From assembly GCA_963524305.1 (NCBI GenBank), contig CAURGH010000011.1:10228-74227 (forward strand): a DNA stretch of 64,000 nt. The letters are read 5' to 3'. Below are positions 8,916-17,660 of the stretch, in pieces (the first letter of the stretch is position 1; each line of letters begins with the position of its first letter). Made by a program: the position numbers and the translations under genes. Origin of the DNA: JABCPH02 sp963524305 (GTDB lineage Bacteria; Fusobacteriota; Fusobacteriia; Fusobacteriales; Leptotrichiaceae). Under the pieces are notes generated by a model. The model was not told the origin of the DNA. It did no database searches and saw nothing but the letters and a program-made list of their open reading frames with translations.

Positions 8916-9923
8916 ATGAAAAATATATTAGTGATTGGTGGTGGAAGTTGGGGAACTTGTTTATCAAAATTACTTGTTGAAAATAAAAATAATGTGTTTT
9001 TATGGGAGTATAATGAGGAAACGAGAAATGTAATTAGAGAAAAAAGAGAAAATCCAGTATTTTTACCTGGTATAAAATTGCCAAACGAATTAAATGTAGT
9101 TGATAATTATTGTGAAATATTGAAAAATGAAAATATAGATGTGATTTTATTGGCTACTCCGACACAATTTTTAAGACCGATTTTAAAAAATTTAAAAGAA
9201 TGTTTGAGTTATAAAGTGATAATTGTAAATGTGGCTAAAGGGATAGAAATCAAATCTAAGAAGAGAATTTCAGAAGTTATTGATGAAGAGCTTGATGGAA
9301 AAGATTACAGCTATGTATTGTTAGCAGGACCTACACATGCAGAAGAAGTTGCCTTGAAGTTACCTTCAGCCATTTTATCAGTATCATTAGATGGAAAAGC
9401 AGCATTAGAGATCCAACATTTATTTAGTAATTCTTATTTTAGAGTTTATACTGGAACTGATTTAGTGGGAGCAGAGTTATCGGGAGCTGTAAAGAACTGT
9501 TTAGCAATAGCTGCAGGAATTTCTGATGGTCTTGGTTTTGGAGATAATTCAAAAGCAGCATTGATTACAAGAGGACTAAATGAAATTTTGGAAATTGGTA
9601 AATATTATCATGCAGATCCAAAAACATTCATGGGGCTATCAGGACTTGGAGATATAATCGTTACTTGTACAAGTAAACATAGTAGAAATAGATATGTGGG
9701 AGAAGAATTAGGAAAAGGGAGAAAAATAGACGACATCATTTCAAGTATGAAAATGGTATCGGAAGGAGCTGAAACAATAAAAGCTTTATATGCAATTATT
9801 AAAGAAAACAATATTCAAGCACCAATTATGTCAGCACTTTATGAGGTGATTTATGAAAATCGACCTGTAGACGAATTAGTTTCGTTGTTTATGAATAGAA
9901 GTTTAAGATCAGAATTCATATAA
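8916..9923 (+). CDS. gpsA: Glycerol-3-phosphate dehydrogenase [NAD(P)+] GpsA
   Basis: Reduces dihydroxyacetone phosphate to sn-glycerol-3-phosphate for phospholipid synthesis. The Rossmann motif is VIGGGSWGTCLSKLL at the N-terminus; VNVAKGIEIKSKKRISEVI, LLAGPTHAEEVALKLPSA, the catalytic lysine region LSGAVKNCLAIAAGISDGLGFGDNSKAALITRGLNEI and GLSGLGDIIVTCTSKHSRNR are all present. An upstream in-frame TTG/GTG exists at 8904/8907, but GGTGG at 8906-8910 sits 5 nt before the ATG at 8916, which I take as the start (335 aa). It follows plsY in what appears to be one transcription unit. Confidence 0.95.
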   Translation: MKNILVIGGGSWGTCLSKLLVENKNNVFLWEYNEETRNVIREKRENPVFLPGIKLPNELNVVDNYCEILKNENIDVILLATPTQFLRPILKNLKECLSYKVIIVNVAKGIEIKSKKRISEVIDEELDGKDYSYVLLAGPTHAEEVALKLPSAILSVSLDGKAALEIQHLFSNSYFRVYTGTDLVGAELSGAVKNCLAIAAGISDGLGFGDNSKAALITRGLNEILEIGKYYHADPKTFMGLSGLGDIIVTCTSKHSRNRYVGEELGKGRKIDDIISSMKMVSEGAETIKALYAIIKENNIQAPIMSALYEVIYENRPVDELVSLFMNRSLRSEFI

Positions 9924-9962
9924 AAACAAAAAGAAAAAAATTAATTATCAACGGAGAGTGAA

Positions 9963-10784
9963 ATGGAAGAAAACAACTTAAACTTAATTTCTTTATATTT
10001 AAGTGATATTCAAAAATTTGATTTGCTATCAAAGGAAGAAGAATATGATTTATTAAGAAGAATAAGAGAAGAAAATGATGAACAAGCTAGACAACTTTTA
10101 ATTTTATCAAATTTAAGATTAGTAATAAGTACAGCTAAAAAATCATTAGGAAATGGGTTACCATTGATAGATTTAATAAGTGAAGGAAATATTGGTTTGA
10201 TAAAGGCTATTAATAAATTTGATTATAAAAAGGGACATAGATTTAGTACATATGCGGTTTGGTGGATAAAACAGGCAATAAAAAAGTCGATTATTAATAC
10301 AGGGAGAGATATCAGAATACCTTCGTATAAATACGAACAATTGTCAAAAGTAAATAAAGTTATTAAAGAATATACAGCTAAGTACGGTGAAGATCCTTCT
10401 ACAGAATACATAGCAAAGAAAGTTGATTTGAAAGAAAGTAAAGTTATTTTGTTGTTAAATGAATTTCAAGATATAGTTTCTTTAAATGAAAATATAGGAG
10501 ATAATATTTATTTGGAGGATATTGTAGGGAAAGAAGATAATGTTGAAGAAAGAATTATAAAAGAAGATCAGTTATACGAAATGAGAGAATTGTTAGATAA
10601 AGTCTTAACCGAAAGGGAAAAAGAAATACTTGAATTGAGATATGGTCTATATGATAATAAAATTCATACTTTGAAAGAGATTGGTCTTAAATTGAATATT
10701 ACGAGAGAAAGAGTAAGACAAATAGAAAAAAAAGCAATAACAAAATTAAAAGAACACTTTAAGAATTATAAAGATATGATATAA
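9963..10784 (+). CDS. RpoD-like sigma-70 factor lacking region 1.1 (group 2/alternative sigma)
   Basis: A 273-residue sigma-70 with regions 1.2 (LISLYLSDIQKFDLLSKEEE), 2 (LRLVISTAKKSLGNGLPLIDLISEGNIGLIKAINKFDYKKGHRFSTYAVWWIKQAIKKSI), 3 and 4 (LTEREKEILELRYGLYD, then TLKEIGLKLNITRERVRQIEKKAITKLK). Region 1.1 and the non-conserved insert of primary sigma factors are missing. The region 2.4 and 4.2 residues look like housekeeping promoter readers, and consensus -10/-35 boxes occur in this window. It may be a group 2 sigma or a compact primary sigma; I cannot tell without the genome. GGAGAGTGA precedes the ATG. Confidence 0.88.
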   Translation: MEENNLNLISLYLSDIQKFDLLSKEEEYDLLRRIREENDEQARQLLILSNLRLVISTAKKSLGNGLPLIDLISEGNIGLIKAINKFDYKKGHRFSTYAVWWIKQAIKKSIINTGRDIRIPSYKYEQLSKVNKVIKEYTAKYGEDPSTEYIAKKVDLKESKVILLLNEFQDIVSLNENIGDNIYLEDIVGKEDNVEERIIKEDQLYEMRELLDKVLTEREKEILELRYGLYDNKIHTLKEIGLKLNITRERVRQIEKKAITKLKEHFKNYKDMI

Positions 10785-10829
10785 TGATGGTAAGTGTGAC
10801 TTTAGGGATAATAAAAAAGAGGTGAGAAA

Positions 10830-11957
10830 ATGTTAAATGTAATTGTAAATAGAAGAGAGTTGTTAAAAGCTATTCATATTGTAGAAAATGCTGTAAAAGA
10901 GAATAAAATTAGAGAAGTTTTATCGGGAATATATATTGAGGCGAAAGAAAACAAGGTAATTTTAAAAGGTACAGATTTAGAAGTATCTATTAGTACTGAG
11001 ATAGAATGTGAAGTTATTCAAGAAGGAAAAATTGTAATTAAACATAAATTGATAGAAGAGTTTTTGAAACAAATATCAGACGATAAAGTTGAGTTGAATG
11101 AAGAATCTGGGAAATTAGTAATAAAGACAAGTGCAACAGATACAGAATTTTCATTATACGATGCAGAAAATTTTCCTATTCAAACGAAATTGGAAACAGG
11201 AGTGGAATATAACTTTAATAAAGACGAATTATTGACTCATATAGAAAATGTGAAAATTTCGGCTGCGACTGAAATTGAAAATTTAGCTGTAAATTGTATA
11301 AGACTTGAAATTGGAGAAAATAAATTGAAATTAGTTTCTTCGGATACTTATAGATTGACTTTTATTGAAGAGGATTTACCAGAAAGTCAAAGAAATAAAG
11401 AAGACTTAAATGTAAGTATTCCATTAAAAACTATTGACGGGTTAATTAAAATTATGAAACTTCTAGATGAAGAAACAATTACAATAAAATCTGATAGTTC
11501 AAAGGTATTTTTCAAAATAGCTAATGTTGAAATTTTAACAAGAGTAATTGAATTGCAATTTCCTGATTATAAAACGATATTAAAAAATGTAGATCATAAT
11601 AAAAAAATATTATTGAATACAAAAGACTTTACATCTGTATTAAGAAGAACACTAATATTTGCGAGAGATAATAAAGAAACCAAAAATGGAGGAATTTTTA
11701 ATTTCAAAAATAATAAATTGTATTTAACAGGTACAAATGAATATGCTCAAATTAAAGAAGAATTGCCAACTATTCAAGAAGGTGATGATATAAAAATCTC
11801 ATTAAATGTTAAATTCCTGTTAGATTATATTTCTATAATAAGTGGAAAAGTGACAGAAGTAAGATTATTAAATAGTAAAAGTTCTGTAATTATAAAAGAT
11901 GAAGATTCAGACAAATCGCTTTACTTTACAATGCCTTTAGCGTTAAGAGAAAATTAA
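10830..11957 (+). CDS. dnaN: DNA polymerase III beta sliding clamp (host copy)
   Basis: Three-domain beta clamp of 375 residues that tethers the replicative polymerase to DNA. Family features include MLNVIVNRRELLKAIHIVENAV at the start, DLEVSISTEIECEV, the central EIENLAVNCIRLEI and SSDTYRLTF, the interdomain FPDYKTIL, and the conserved C-terminal hydrophobic-cleft motif YFTMPLALREN. It lies 45 bp after the sigma factor gene with its own AAAGAGGTG ribosome site; dnaA is not adjacent. A diverged second copy lies in the prophage at 24142-25257, and the last 30 or so bases of the two genes are almost identical. Confidence 0.95.
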   Translation: MLNVIVNRRELLKAIHIVENAVKENKIREVLSGIYIEAKENKVILKGTDLEVSISTEIECEVIQEGKIVIKHKLIEEFLKQISDDKVELNEESGKLVIKTSATDTEFSLYDAENFPIQTKLETGVEYNFNKDELLTHIENVKISAATEIENLAVNCIRLEIGENKLKLVSSDTYRLTFIEEDLPESQRNKEDLNVSIPLKTIDGLIKIMKLLDEETITIKSDSSKVFFKIANVEILTRVIELQFPDYKTILKNVDHNKKILLNTKDFTSVLRRTLIFARDNKETKNGGIFNFKNNKLYLTGTNEYAQIKEELPTIQEGDDIKISLNVKFLLDYISIISGKVTEVRLLNSKSSVIIKDEDSDKSLYFTMPLALREN

Positions 11958-11966
11958 TTTTTAAAT

Positions 11967-12011
11967 AAAAAAGAGTTGTTTATAGGTAATACTTAAAAAC
12001 AACTCTTTTTT
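11967..12011. terminator. Bidirectional terminator between dnaN and mrcA
   Basis: A perfect 15-bp stem, AAAAAAGAGTTGTTT (11967-11981) pairing with 11997-12011, has a 15-nt loop. A/T tracts on both sides let it end dnaN transcription rightwards and mrcA transcription leftwards. Confidence 0.92.
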
Positions 12012-12104
12012 TGTTATTTTAGATGTAAAAATTTTTTTATAAATTTGTAAATAAGAATAATAAAATACTAATTCTCTCTTATTTTCTTTAATCTAAGAAA
12101 TAAT

Positions 12105-14171
12105 CTAGAAAACAATACCATTTTTAAATTTATTTTCAAATTCTATTGGTTCAGTACCAGCTTTGAATAATGCTGTTCTCTTATCGACACCATCAGAATC
12201 TAGTAATCCAATTTTTAAGTCAATATCTTTTTGAATAAGATCTTTACGTTTTATGTAATCATCAATAAACTCAAATACTCCAACATTATAATTATCCATA
12301 TCTACAACAGATTGCATATAACTTTTCCATAAAGGTGCAGCAGCACTTCCTCCTGTCATACCACTACCCATTGATTTGTTGTCATCGTTTCCAACATAAA
12401 CTACAGTAGCAAGAGTAGGTGTATATCCAGTAAACCAAGCCGAGATATAATCACTTGTAGTTCCTGTTTTTCCAGCCATTGGAATAAGTTGACCATTTTT
12501 AAATACTTTTGCAGATTGTCCAGTTCCGTAATTTACTGCATTTTCAAGCATTTGGGTTAGGATTGCAACATCTTTTGAGTCAAAAATCTTTTTATTTTTT
12601 GCTTTTGCTTCGTAAATAACTTCACCATATTTATTTTCAATTTTGTAAATATATTGTGGTGTAATTTGGTATCCACCATTTGCAAGTGCTGCGTAAAATA
12701 ATGCCATATCAATAGGTCTTGTAGAGATAGATCCTAAAGCAAGTGTATAGTTTTTAGGGAAATCTCCACCAGTAACACCGGAATCACGCCAAATTTTTTC
12801 AACTGCATCAATTCCAACATATTGTAATAATTTTATTGGAATAATATTATTTGAAATTTCAATAGCTTTATCAAGTGTCATACTATCTCTAAAACCGCCA
12901 TCGTAGTTTTTTGGAGTCCAGTTTCCAATTTTTATAGGTGAATCTTCCATAACACTATTCATTCCCATATTTTTTTGCAAAGCAGCAAGATAAATCAATG
13001 GCTTAAATGAAGATCCAGGTTGTCTTAAAGAATTTAAAGCTCTATTAAATTCCCCTTTTTTATAATTTTTTCCTCCAACCATTGCTTTTACAAAACCATT
13101 ACTTGGATCAATGGAAATTAAAGCTCCATTCATATTAGCACGGTTTCTTAAATTATAATTACTGCTAAATGCCTTATAGGCAGCTCTTTGCATATTCAAA
13201 TCAACAGTTGCATATATTTTATATCCATCAAAAAGGAATTTTTGATCTTCTTCATCAATTTTCAATATTTTTCTAGCTTCACTCAATACAATAGTTGTAA
13301 ATTCAGGTGCAGTATTTGAAGTAGAAATTTGTTCTTCTTCATTTTTGTTTTTAATATTTCCATTTTTAAATTTAATTTTTTCAGCAGCAGCTTCTTCATA
13401 TTCGTTTTCGTTGATAAATCCGTAAGACAACATCTGTTTCAAAACAACATGTTCCCTTTCAACCGCATTTTCAATTTTTGAATATTTAGTAGGCGATTTA
13501 GGTAAACTTGCTAAAACTGCAGCTTCAGCAATTGTTAAATTTTTAGGTTCTTTATTAAAATATCTGATAGCAGCATTTTTTATACCATAAGCTCCTTGAC
13601 CAAAATAAATTGTATTTAAATAATTTTCAAGAATTTCATCTTTAGTATATTTTCTTTCAATCTCAATTGCTAAAATAGCTTCTTTAATTTTTCTCATAAC
13701 CGTTCTTTCAGGCGTCAAAAAAGCATTTTTGGCTAATTGTTGAGTAATGGTACTTCCACCTTCTCTTCTTCGTCCAGAAAGAGTTGTTAAAATGGCTCTA
13801 CCTGTACGTAAAAAGTCGAATCCATGATGCGAACGGAATTTTCTATCCTCAATTGCTAAGAAAGCATTTTGTACATTAAGAGGTACATCTTTTATACTTA
13901 CAGGCGAACGATTTTCTACATTTACTGTATCAAGTTGATTTCCGTTAATATCATAAATTATTGACGGAGAAGTTGGTGCGTAACTGTCAATTAAATCTAC
14001 AGGTGTTTCTCTTCTAATTGTATAAAAAATATATCCTAAAACACCTAGACCAACAATAAATAAAAATATAATAAATTTTAAGAAAAGCGAAAGAAAAAAT
14101 TTTCTTCTTGTAGCTTTAACAGAATCAGTTCCACTATTCTTAAAATCATTAGGATTAATTTTCTGTGCCAT
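12105..14171 (-). CDS. mrcA: Class A penicillin-binding protein 1A
   Basis: Bifunctional peptidoglycan synthase, 688 residues, anchored by one N-terminal membrane segment (about residues 27-49). The glycosyltransferase domain shows IEDRKFRSHHGFD with its catalytic Glu, RREGGSTITQQLAKN, RKIKEAILAIEIERKYTKDEILENYLNTIYFGQGAYG. The transpeptidase domain has the acylated serine in QPGSSFKPL (SxxK), the SNN triad and KTGT in MAGKTGTTSDY, followed by AWFTGYTPTLATVVYVGND. It polymerises and cross-links glycan strands in the periplasm. The ATG overlaps the end of rlmN by 17 bp, so the two form an operon. Confidence 0.94.
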   Translation of the reverse strand: MAQKINPNDFKNSGTDSVKATRRKFFLSLFLKFIIFLFIVGLGVLGYIFYTIRRETPVDLIDSYAPTSPSIIYDINGNQLDTVNVENRSPVSIKDVPLNVQNAFLAIEDRKFRSHHGFDFLRTGRAILTTLSGRRREGGSTITQQLAKNAFLTPERTVMRKIKEAILAIEIERKYTKDEILENYLNTIYFGQGAYGIKNAAIRYFNKEPKNLTIAEAAVLASLPKSPTKYSKIENAVEREHVVLKQMLSYGFINENEYEEAAAEKIKFKNGNIKNKNEEEQISTSNTAPEFTTIVLSEARKILKIDEEDQKFLFDGYKIYATVDLNMQRAAYKAFSSNYNLRNRANMNGALISIDPSNGFVKAMVGGKNYKKGEFNRALNSLRQPGSSFKPLIYLAALQKNMGMNSVMEDSPIKIGNWTPKNYDGGFRDSMTLDKAIEISNNIIPIKLLQYVGIDAVEKIWRDSGVTGGDFPKNYTLALGSISTRPIDMALFYAALANGGYQITPQYIYKIENKYGEVIYEAKAKNKKIFDSKDVAILTQMLENAVNYGTGQSAKVFKNGQLIPMAGKTGTTSDYISAWFTGYTPTLATVVYVGNDDNKSMGSGMTGGSAAAPLWKSYMQSVVDMDNYNVGVFEFIDDYIKRKDLIQKDIDLKIGLLDSDGVDKRTALFKAGTEPIEFENKFKNGIVF

Positions 14172-15231
14172 TTTCCATCTCCTTTTTGGCTTTCAATTGT
14201 CCACAAGCAGCGGCAATATCTTGACCTTTTGTTTCACGCAATGTTACATTAATATTTTTGTCTTTTAATAATTTATAAAATTCTCTTTGCTTCGATTTAG
14301 AAGGCGTTTTATAAATTTTACCCTTTACAGGATTATAAGGAATAAGATTTACTAAACAAGAGAACGAACGCAAGTAATCAGCTAATTCAAACGCATCACT
14401 ATACTCGCAATTAAAATCATCAATTAAAATATATTCGAAAGTAATCCTGTTTTTAGTTTTTTTCTGATAATTAATCAGAGACTTTTTCAATTCTTGCACA
14501 CCCCATCTTTTATTAATAGGCATAATTTCAGTTCTTCTATCATCTCTAACAGAATGAAGCGATATTGCAAGATTGACTTGGCTTTCATTTTCAGTAAACT
14601 TCTCAATTCCAGTAACAATTCCACTTGTTGAAACTGTAAAGTTTCTTTTTGAAAAATTTTGTCCTTTAGGTGAATTTAAAATGTTAATTGATTCAATTAC
14701 GTTATCATAATTCAAAAATGGTTCTCCCATTCCCATGTAAACGACATTTCCTAATTTCTCGCCTCTTTCTGACAAATATTTTTGCACATAATAAAACTGT
14801 AATAAAATTTCAGAAGCACTTAAATTTCTTTCATAAGTCATCGTAGCAGTAGCACAAAAATCACAACCAATTAAACATCCAATTTGTGAAGAAACACAAA
14901 GAGTATGACGATTTTTATGTGAAATTAACACACTTTCAATTAACCTATGATCACTTAATTCAAAAAGAAACTTTTCGGTATCTTTATCATCTGATATTTG
15001 ATGAGTTTTAAAGGTTAATTGTGCGATGTAAAAATGTTCCTTTAAAAATTCTCTATCTTTTTTTGAAATATTGGAAAATTCATCAAAATTGAATATCATT
15101 TTATTATGAATCCAGTCAAAAACTTGTGTTGCATTGAACTTTTTCAATCCTAAATCTACAAAAGTATTTATCATTTCCTCTAGATTCATTCCAATTATAT
15201 CAATCTTTCCATCATTATCTTTTTTAATCAT
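14155..15231 (-). CDS. rlmN: 23S rRNA (adenine2503-C2)/tRNA methyltransferase RlmN
   Basis: Radical-SAM methyltransferase that methylates C2 of A2503 in 23S rRNA and A37 of some tRNAs. The 4Fe-4S cysteines lie in SSQIGCLIGCDFCATATM, and VVYMGMGEPFLNYDNVI, VNLAISLHSVRDDRR, ITFEYILIDDFN and the C-terminal TLRETKGQDIAAACGQL with the methyl-accepting Cys are all present. Length 358 is normal. The start needs care: AAGGAGGG lies 33 nt before the ATG at 15231 and a perfect 8-bp hairpin occupies the gap; the next Met (residue 15) is farther still. The prophage is inserted about 75-90 bp upstream. Confidence 0.93.
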   Translation of the reverse strand: MIKKDNDGKIDIIGMNLEEMINTFVDLGLKKFNATQVFDWIHNKMIFNFDEFSNISKKDREFLKEHFYIAQLTFKTHQISDDKDTEKFLFELSDHRLIESVLISHKNRHTLCVSSQIGCLIGCDFCATATMTYERNLSASEILLQFYYVQKYLSERGEKLGNVVYMGMGEPFLNYDNVIESINILNSPKGQNFSKRNFTVSTSGIVTGIEKFTENESQVNLAISLHSVRDDRRTEIMPINKRWGVQELKKSLINYQKKTKNRITFEYILIDDFNCEYSDAFELADYLRSFSCLVNLIPYNPVKGKIYKTPSKSKQREFYKLLKDKNINVTLRETKGQDIAAACGQLKAKKEMENGTEN

Positions 15232-15241
15232 ATTTTACTAA

Positions 15242-15259
15242 GAATATTTCAAAATATTC
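15242..15259 (-). promoter_or_regulatory. Hairpin between the Shine-Dalgarno and start codon of rlmN
   Basis: On the minus strand GAATATTT and AAATATTC form an 8-bp stem with a 2-nt loop, directly between AAGGAGGG (15265-15272, complement) and the ATG. Folding would shorten the apparent spacing. Within it, TTG AAA TAT TCT TAG could be read as a four-codon leader peptide. Confidence 0.4.
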
Positions 15260-15303
15260 GTTTTCCCTCCTTTAATATCTGTACTTAACTTCTTTATATA
15301 ATA

Positions 15304-15322
15304 ACATATTTTCTATAAAAAT
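15304..15322 (+). repeat. attL core (19-bp direct repeat)
   Basis: ACATATTTTCTATAAAAAT occurs here and at 60643-60661; the match continues for another 6 bases with one mismatch. It lies in the intergenic DNA upstream of rlmN, at the integrase end of the prophage. Confidence 0.85.
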
Positions 15323-15465
15323 GATATATGGTAGGCGAAACAAATTATCAAAAATTTGTAAGTCGTGATATTTGCTATAAATAAAAGGTTTAACCTATTG
15401 ATGGATTCCGATGGATTCTAGAATATTAAAAAAAAATACTCTTTAAAAACCTATAAATTTTCACG

Positions 15466-15485
15466 GTAATATACAGATAATATAC
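15466..15485 (+). repeat. Left integrase arm-type site
   Basis: GTAATATACAGATAATATAC is a tandem pair of RTAATATAC-like half repeats. The near-identical GTAGTATACAGGTAATATAC lies at 60544-60563, inside the other end of the prophage and in the same orientation. Paired sites just inside both ends are typical of arm-binding by tyrosine integrases. Nearby, 15400-15418 also holds two copies of GATGGATTC. Confidence 0.6.
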
Positions 15486-15495
15486 GAAAATTTGA

Positions 15496-16527
15496 TTATT
15501 TAATTTTTTCCATTTCTTCTCTTATTTTCGAAATATTTGTGTGGGTATACCTTTTTGTCATTTTGATATTAGTATGACCTAAAATTTCTGTTATTACATT
15601 TTCATTAGTTGAAACATCGGATATCATTGTTGCAAATGTGTGCCTTGTATCGTGTATTGTGTGTTGCATACCGAGGCTTTCTATTATTTTCACAAAGTTA
15701 TGTGTCCTGAAGTTACTATACAGATAACACCCTGTCTCAGATATATTGGGGATAACATATTCTGTTTTATTTTCCATTCTTTTAAGGATGAGTGGTCGTA
15801 TCTTAGGGTGTATTGGAATTATACGATTTTTACCTGCTGTTGTTTTGCTACCTCCGATGATAGTATTTTCTTCGAGATTTACATTTTTTTTAGGTAATTT
15901 TAGCAATTCATTTATTCTCATACCTGAATAAATTAATATAAGTATCACATCAACATAATCAAGCTTATCTAAATTGTCCCACAATAGTGAAATTTCTTTT
16001 TCAGTAAATATCTTTCTTTCTATTTTATTTTTATGCTTAGGGAGTTTAATAAATTGACTGTAGTCTTTATCAATTACATCCATTTGCATAGCTTTTTTTA
16101 ATACAAGTCCTATAAATGCTTTTAAATTCTTTAATGTTCCTGTTGAAAGATTATCTACCAAACTAGAAATAAAACTCTGGAACTCAATGATTTTTAACTC
16201 TTTTATTTTTTTGTTATGTAGCGGTTTTAGATATTTGGAGTATAGTTTGTAAGCAGAAAGTGTTCTTTTTCCAACTTCTTTTTTCTTTTCTTTCATAATG
16301 ATATCTATAACATCTCCAAATAAAATATCATCTAAATCAACATCATACGGATTAAGATTATATTCAGCAAGTGCCTGCATAGCCTCTCTTCTATTTTGAA
16401 AGTATCCTATGTATTTAAAAATTTGTTTTCCTTCATCACTATATCCTGTAGTAATCCTAACACCGAATGGTTTTCTTCTTTTTTTACCCAGATTGATAAC
16501 TGAGCCATATCCGTTTGGATTTTTCAT
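15496..16527 (-). CDS. int: Prophage tyrosine integrase
   Basis: Site-specific recombinase of the Tn916/phage integrase type, 343 residues from the ATG at 16527. It has an N-terminal AP2-like arm-binding domain (MKNPNGYGSVINLGKKRRKPFGVRITTG), a core-binding SAM-like domain (about residues 60-165) and a catalytic domain with Arg in SGMRINELLKLP, HxxR in IHDTRHTFATMI, a His in LGHTNIKMTKRYTH and the nucleophilic Tyr in the same segment. An in-frame GTG 12 nt upstream exists, but it lies only one base after AAGGAG, so the ATG is preferred. It is the last gene of the leftward arm, adjacent to attL. Confidence 0.93.
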   Translation of the reverse strand: MKNPNGYGSVINLGKKRRKPFGVRITTGYSDEGKQIFKYIGYFQNRREAMQALAEYNLNPYDVDLDDILFGDVIDIIMKEKKKEVGKRTLSAYKLYSKYLKPLHNKKIKELKIIEFQSFISSLVDNLSTGTLKNLKAFIGLVLKKAMQMDVIDKDYSQFIKLPKHKNKIERKIFTEKEISLLWDNLDKLDYVDVILILIYSGMRINELLKLPKKNVNLEENTIIGGSKTTAGKNRIIPIHPKIRPLILKRMENKTEYVIPNISETGCYLYSNFRTHNFVKIIESLGMQHTIHDTRHTFATMISDVSTNENVITEILGHTNIKMTKRYTHTNISKIREEMEKIK

Positions 16528-16567
16528 AAAAAAAATCACACTCCTTGTATTGAATTTTTAAGGTTTG

Positions 16568-16605
16568 TGTGATATACTTTTACTGGTGTTTGTGAGTATA
16601 TCACA
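16568..16605. repeat. 10-bp inverted repeat between integrase and abiF
   Basis: TGTGATATAC (16568-16577) and GTATATCACA (16596-16605) are perfect inverted arms with an 18-bp spacer. The element lies in the short gap upstream of int and downstream of the Abi gene. It may be a regulator site for int or a transcript hairpin. Confidence 0.55.
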
Positions 16606-16613
16606 TATTATTT

Positions 16614-16640
16614 AGCCCCTATTGCAGTAGGGGTTATTTT
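16614..16640. terminator. GC-rich hairpin after the Abi gene
   Basis: CCCCTA (16616-16621) and TAGGGG (16628-16633) form a strong stem followed by ATTTTTA on the plus strand. On the minus strand, the direction of abiF, no T tract follows, so it may be a weak or structural 3' end rather than a canonical terminator. Confidence 0.45.
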
Positions 16641-17572
16641 TATATTTTAAGTTTTTCAATAGTTATAAAATCTTTAAATCCTAGTTTTTGTGCTTCTTCA
16701 TCTGTTTTATTTGGACATAACTGTTTTAATCCCTTTTTTATTCCACCACCAGGAAAATCTGCATTAATTTTAAAAACTAAATATTCCATTACAACAACAG
16801 TTAATGCAATTTTGTTAGTCGTTGTTTTATTTTTTAAATCATATATATGTAATTTACTTAACATTTCAGGAATTTTAATTTTTGGCTTTGTAGTAAATTC
16901 AACATCTATGATATTAGAATTATGAGCAGATAAATTTCTAGTGAGACGTATATTTTTTATCCAGCTTTCAAATTGATCTAAGTCTATTCCATGTATAGTT
17001 GCTATTTCTCTTCTGTATTTTTGATTTAATAATGTATACAAATCAACAACATCACCTAAAGTAAGTAAATCAATGACTAGCCATATAGGAAGTTCATTGG
17101 GATAATTATCTTTGTATTTTGCTATAATTTTACTTTTTGTTTCATATCCTAAAAGGGCAAATTTCCTTTTAAATTCTTTTTCTTTGTGAGAAATATAATA
17201 CTGACAGTATCTGTTTTTGTCAGTCCATTTTTTAAAATCCAAATATCCGAAAGCTCCAAAATCACGCCCTAAGATGTAGGATATATTCGTTTTTAAAGAT
17301 ATTTCAATTTTCTCAGTAATTCTTAGGAAATATAATCTTAAATTTTTATCCCAATAAAAACGGTGAATGATGTCCTCGAAATACACATTATCTTTGTAAT
17401 TTTCATTTTCGTCCATAAATGGAAGGGAAAATTCTTTGATTTTATAATAATTTATAAATTTAATTTTGTATTTAGCCTTTTCTTTTCCTTCTCTAAATTT
17501 CATTCCTCGTTTTTCAAACAGTTCTATCTGTTCTTCAAAAGTTAAATGTTTTCCATTATAGGTATTGCTCAT
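16640..17572 (-). CDS. AbiF/AbiD-type (Abi_2) abortive-infection HEPN protein
   Basis: A 310-residue protein of the Abi_2 family, recognised by the N-terminal LTFEEQIELFEKRGM, INYYKIKEFSLPF and the central FYWDKNLRLYFLRITEKIEISLKTNISYILG. It holds the HEPN ribonuclease motif R-x4-H (R212 to H217, in TRNLSAHNSN). Members abort phage infection, and HEPN proteins of this type cleave RNA. It lies in the prophage leftward arm between int and an unknown gene, so it is expressible from the lysogen. Directly upstream is a promoter, a compact structured RNA of about 45 nt and a T tract. The AAGGAG site is 9 nt from the ATG. RNA targets are unknown. Confidence 0.85.
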   Translation of the reverse strand: MSNTYNGKHLTFEEQIELFEKRGMKFREGKEKAKYKIKFINYYKIKEFSLPFMDENENYKDNVYFEDIIHRFYWDKNLRLYFLRITEKIEISLKTNISYILGRDFGAFGYLDFKKWTDKNRYCQYYISHKEKEFKRKFALLGYETKSKIIAKYKDNYPNELPIWLVIDLLTLGDVVDLYTLLNQKYRREIATIHGIDLDQFESWIKNIRLTRNLSAHNSNIIDVEFTTKPKIKIPEMLSKLHIYDLKNKTTTNKIALTVVVMEYLVFKINADFPGGGIKKGLKQLCPNKTDEEAQKLGFKDFITIEKLKI

Positions 17573-17600
17573 TCTTTTTTTCTCCTTTTTAAAAAAAAAA

Positions 17601-17654
17601 CCTTTGCGTAGGCCGGAACCCTGTACTATTTAAAGTACTGCAAAGGTATTGATA
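17601..17654 (-). ncRNA. Predicted structured small RNA upstream of abiF
   Basis: On the minus strand CCTTTGC (complement of 17640-17646) and GCAAAGG (complement of 17601-17607) form a 7-bp closing stem. Inside are an AGTAC/GTACT hairpin and a GGGTTCCGGCC segment that is GC-rich against an AT-rich background. Ten T residues follow (17591-17600 complement), so the RNA would end as an intrinsic terminator just before the abiF ribosome site. The upstream promoter puts its 5' end near 17654. An antitoxin or guide role is inference from reports of small RNAs next to AbiF-type genes. Confidence 0.65.
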
Positions 17655-17660
17655 TACTTT

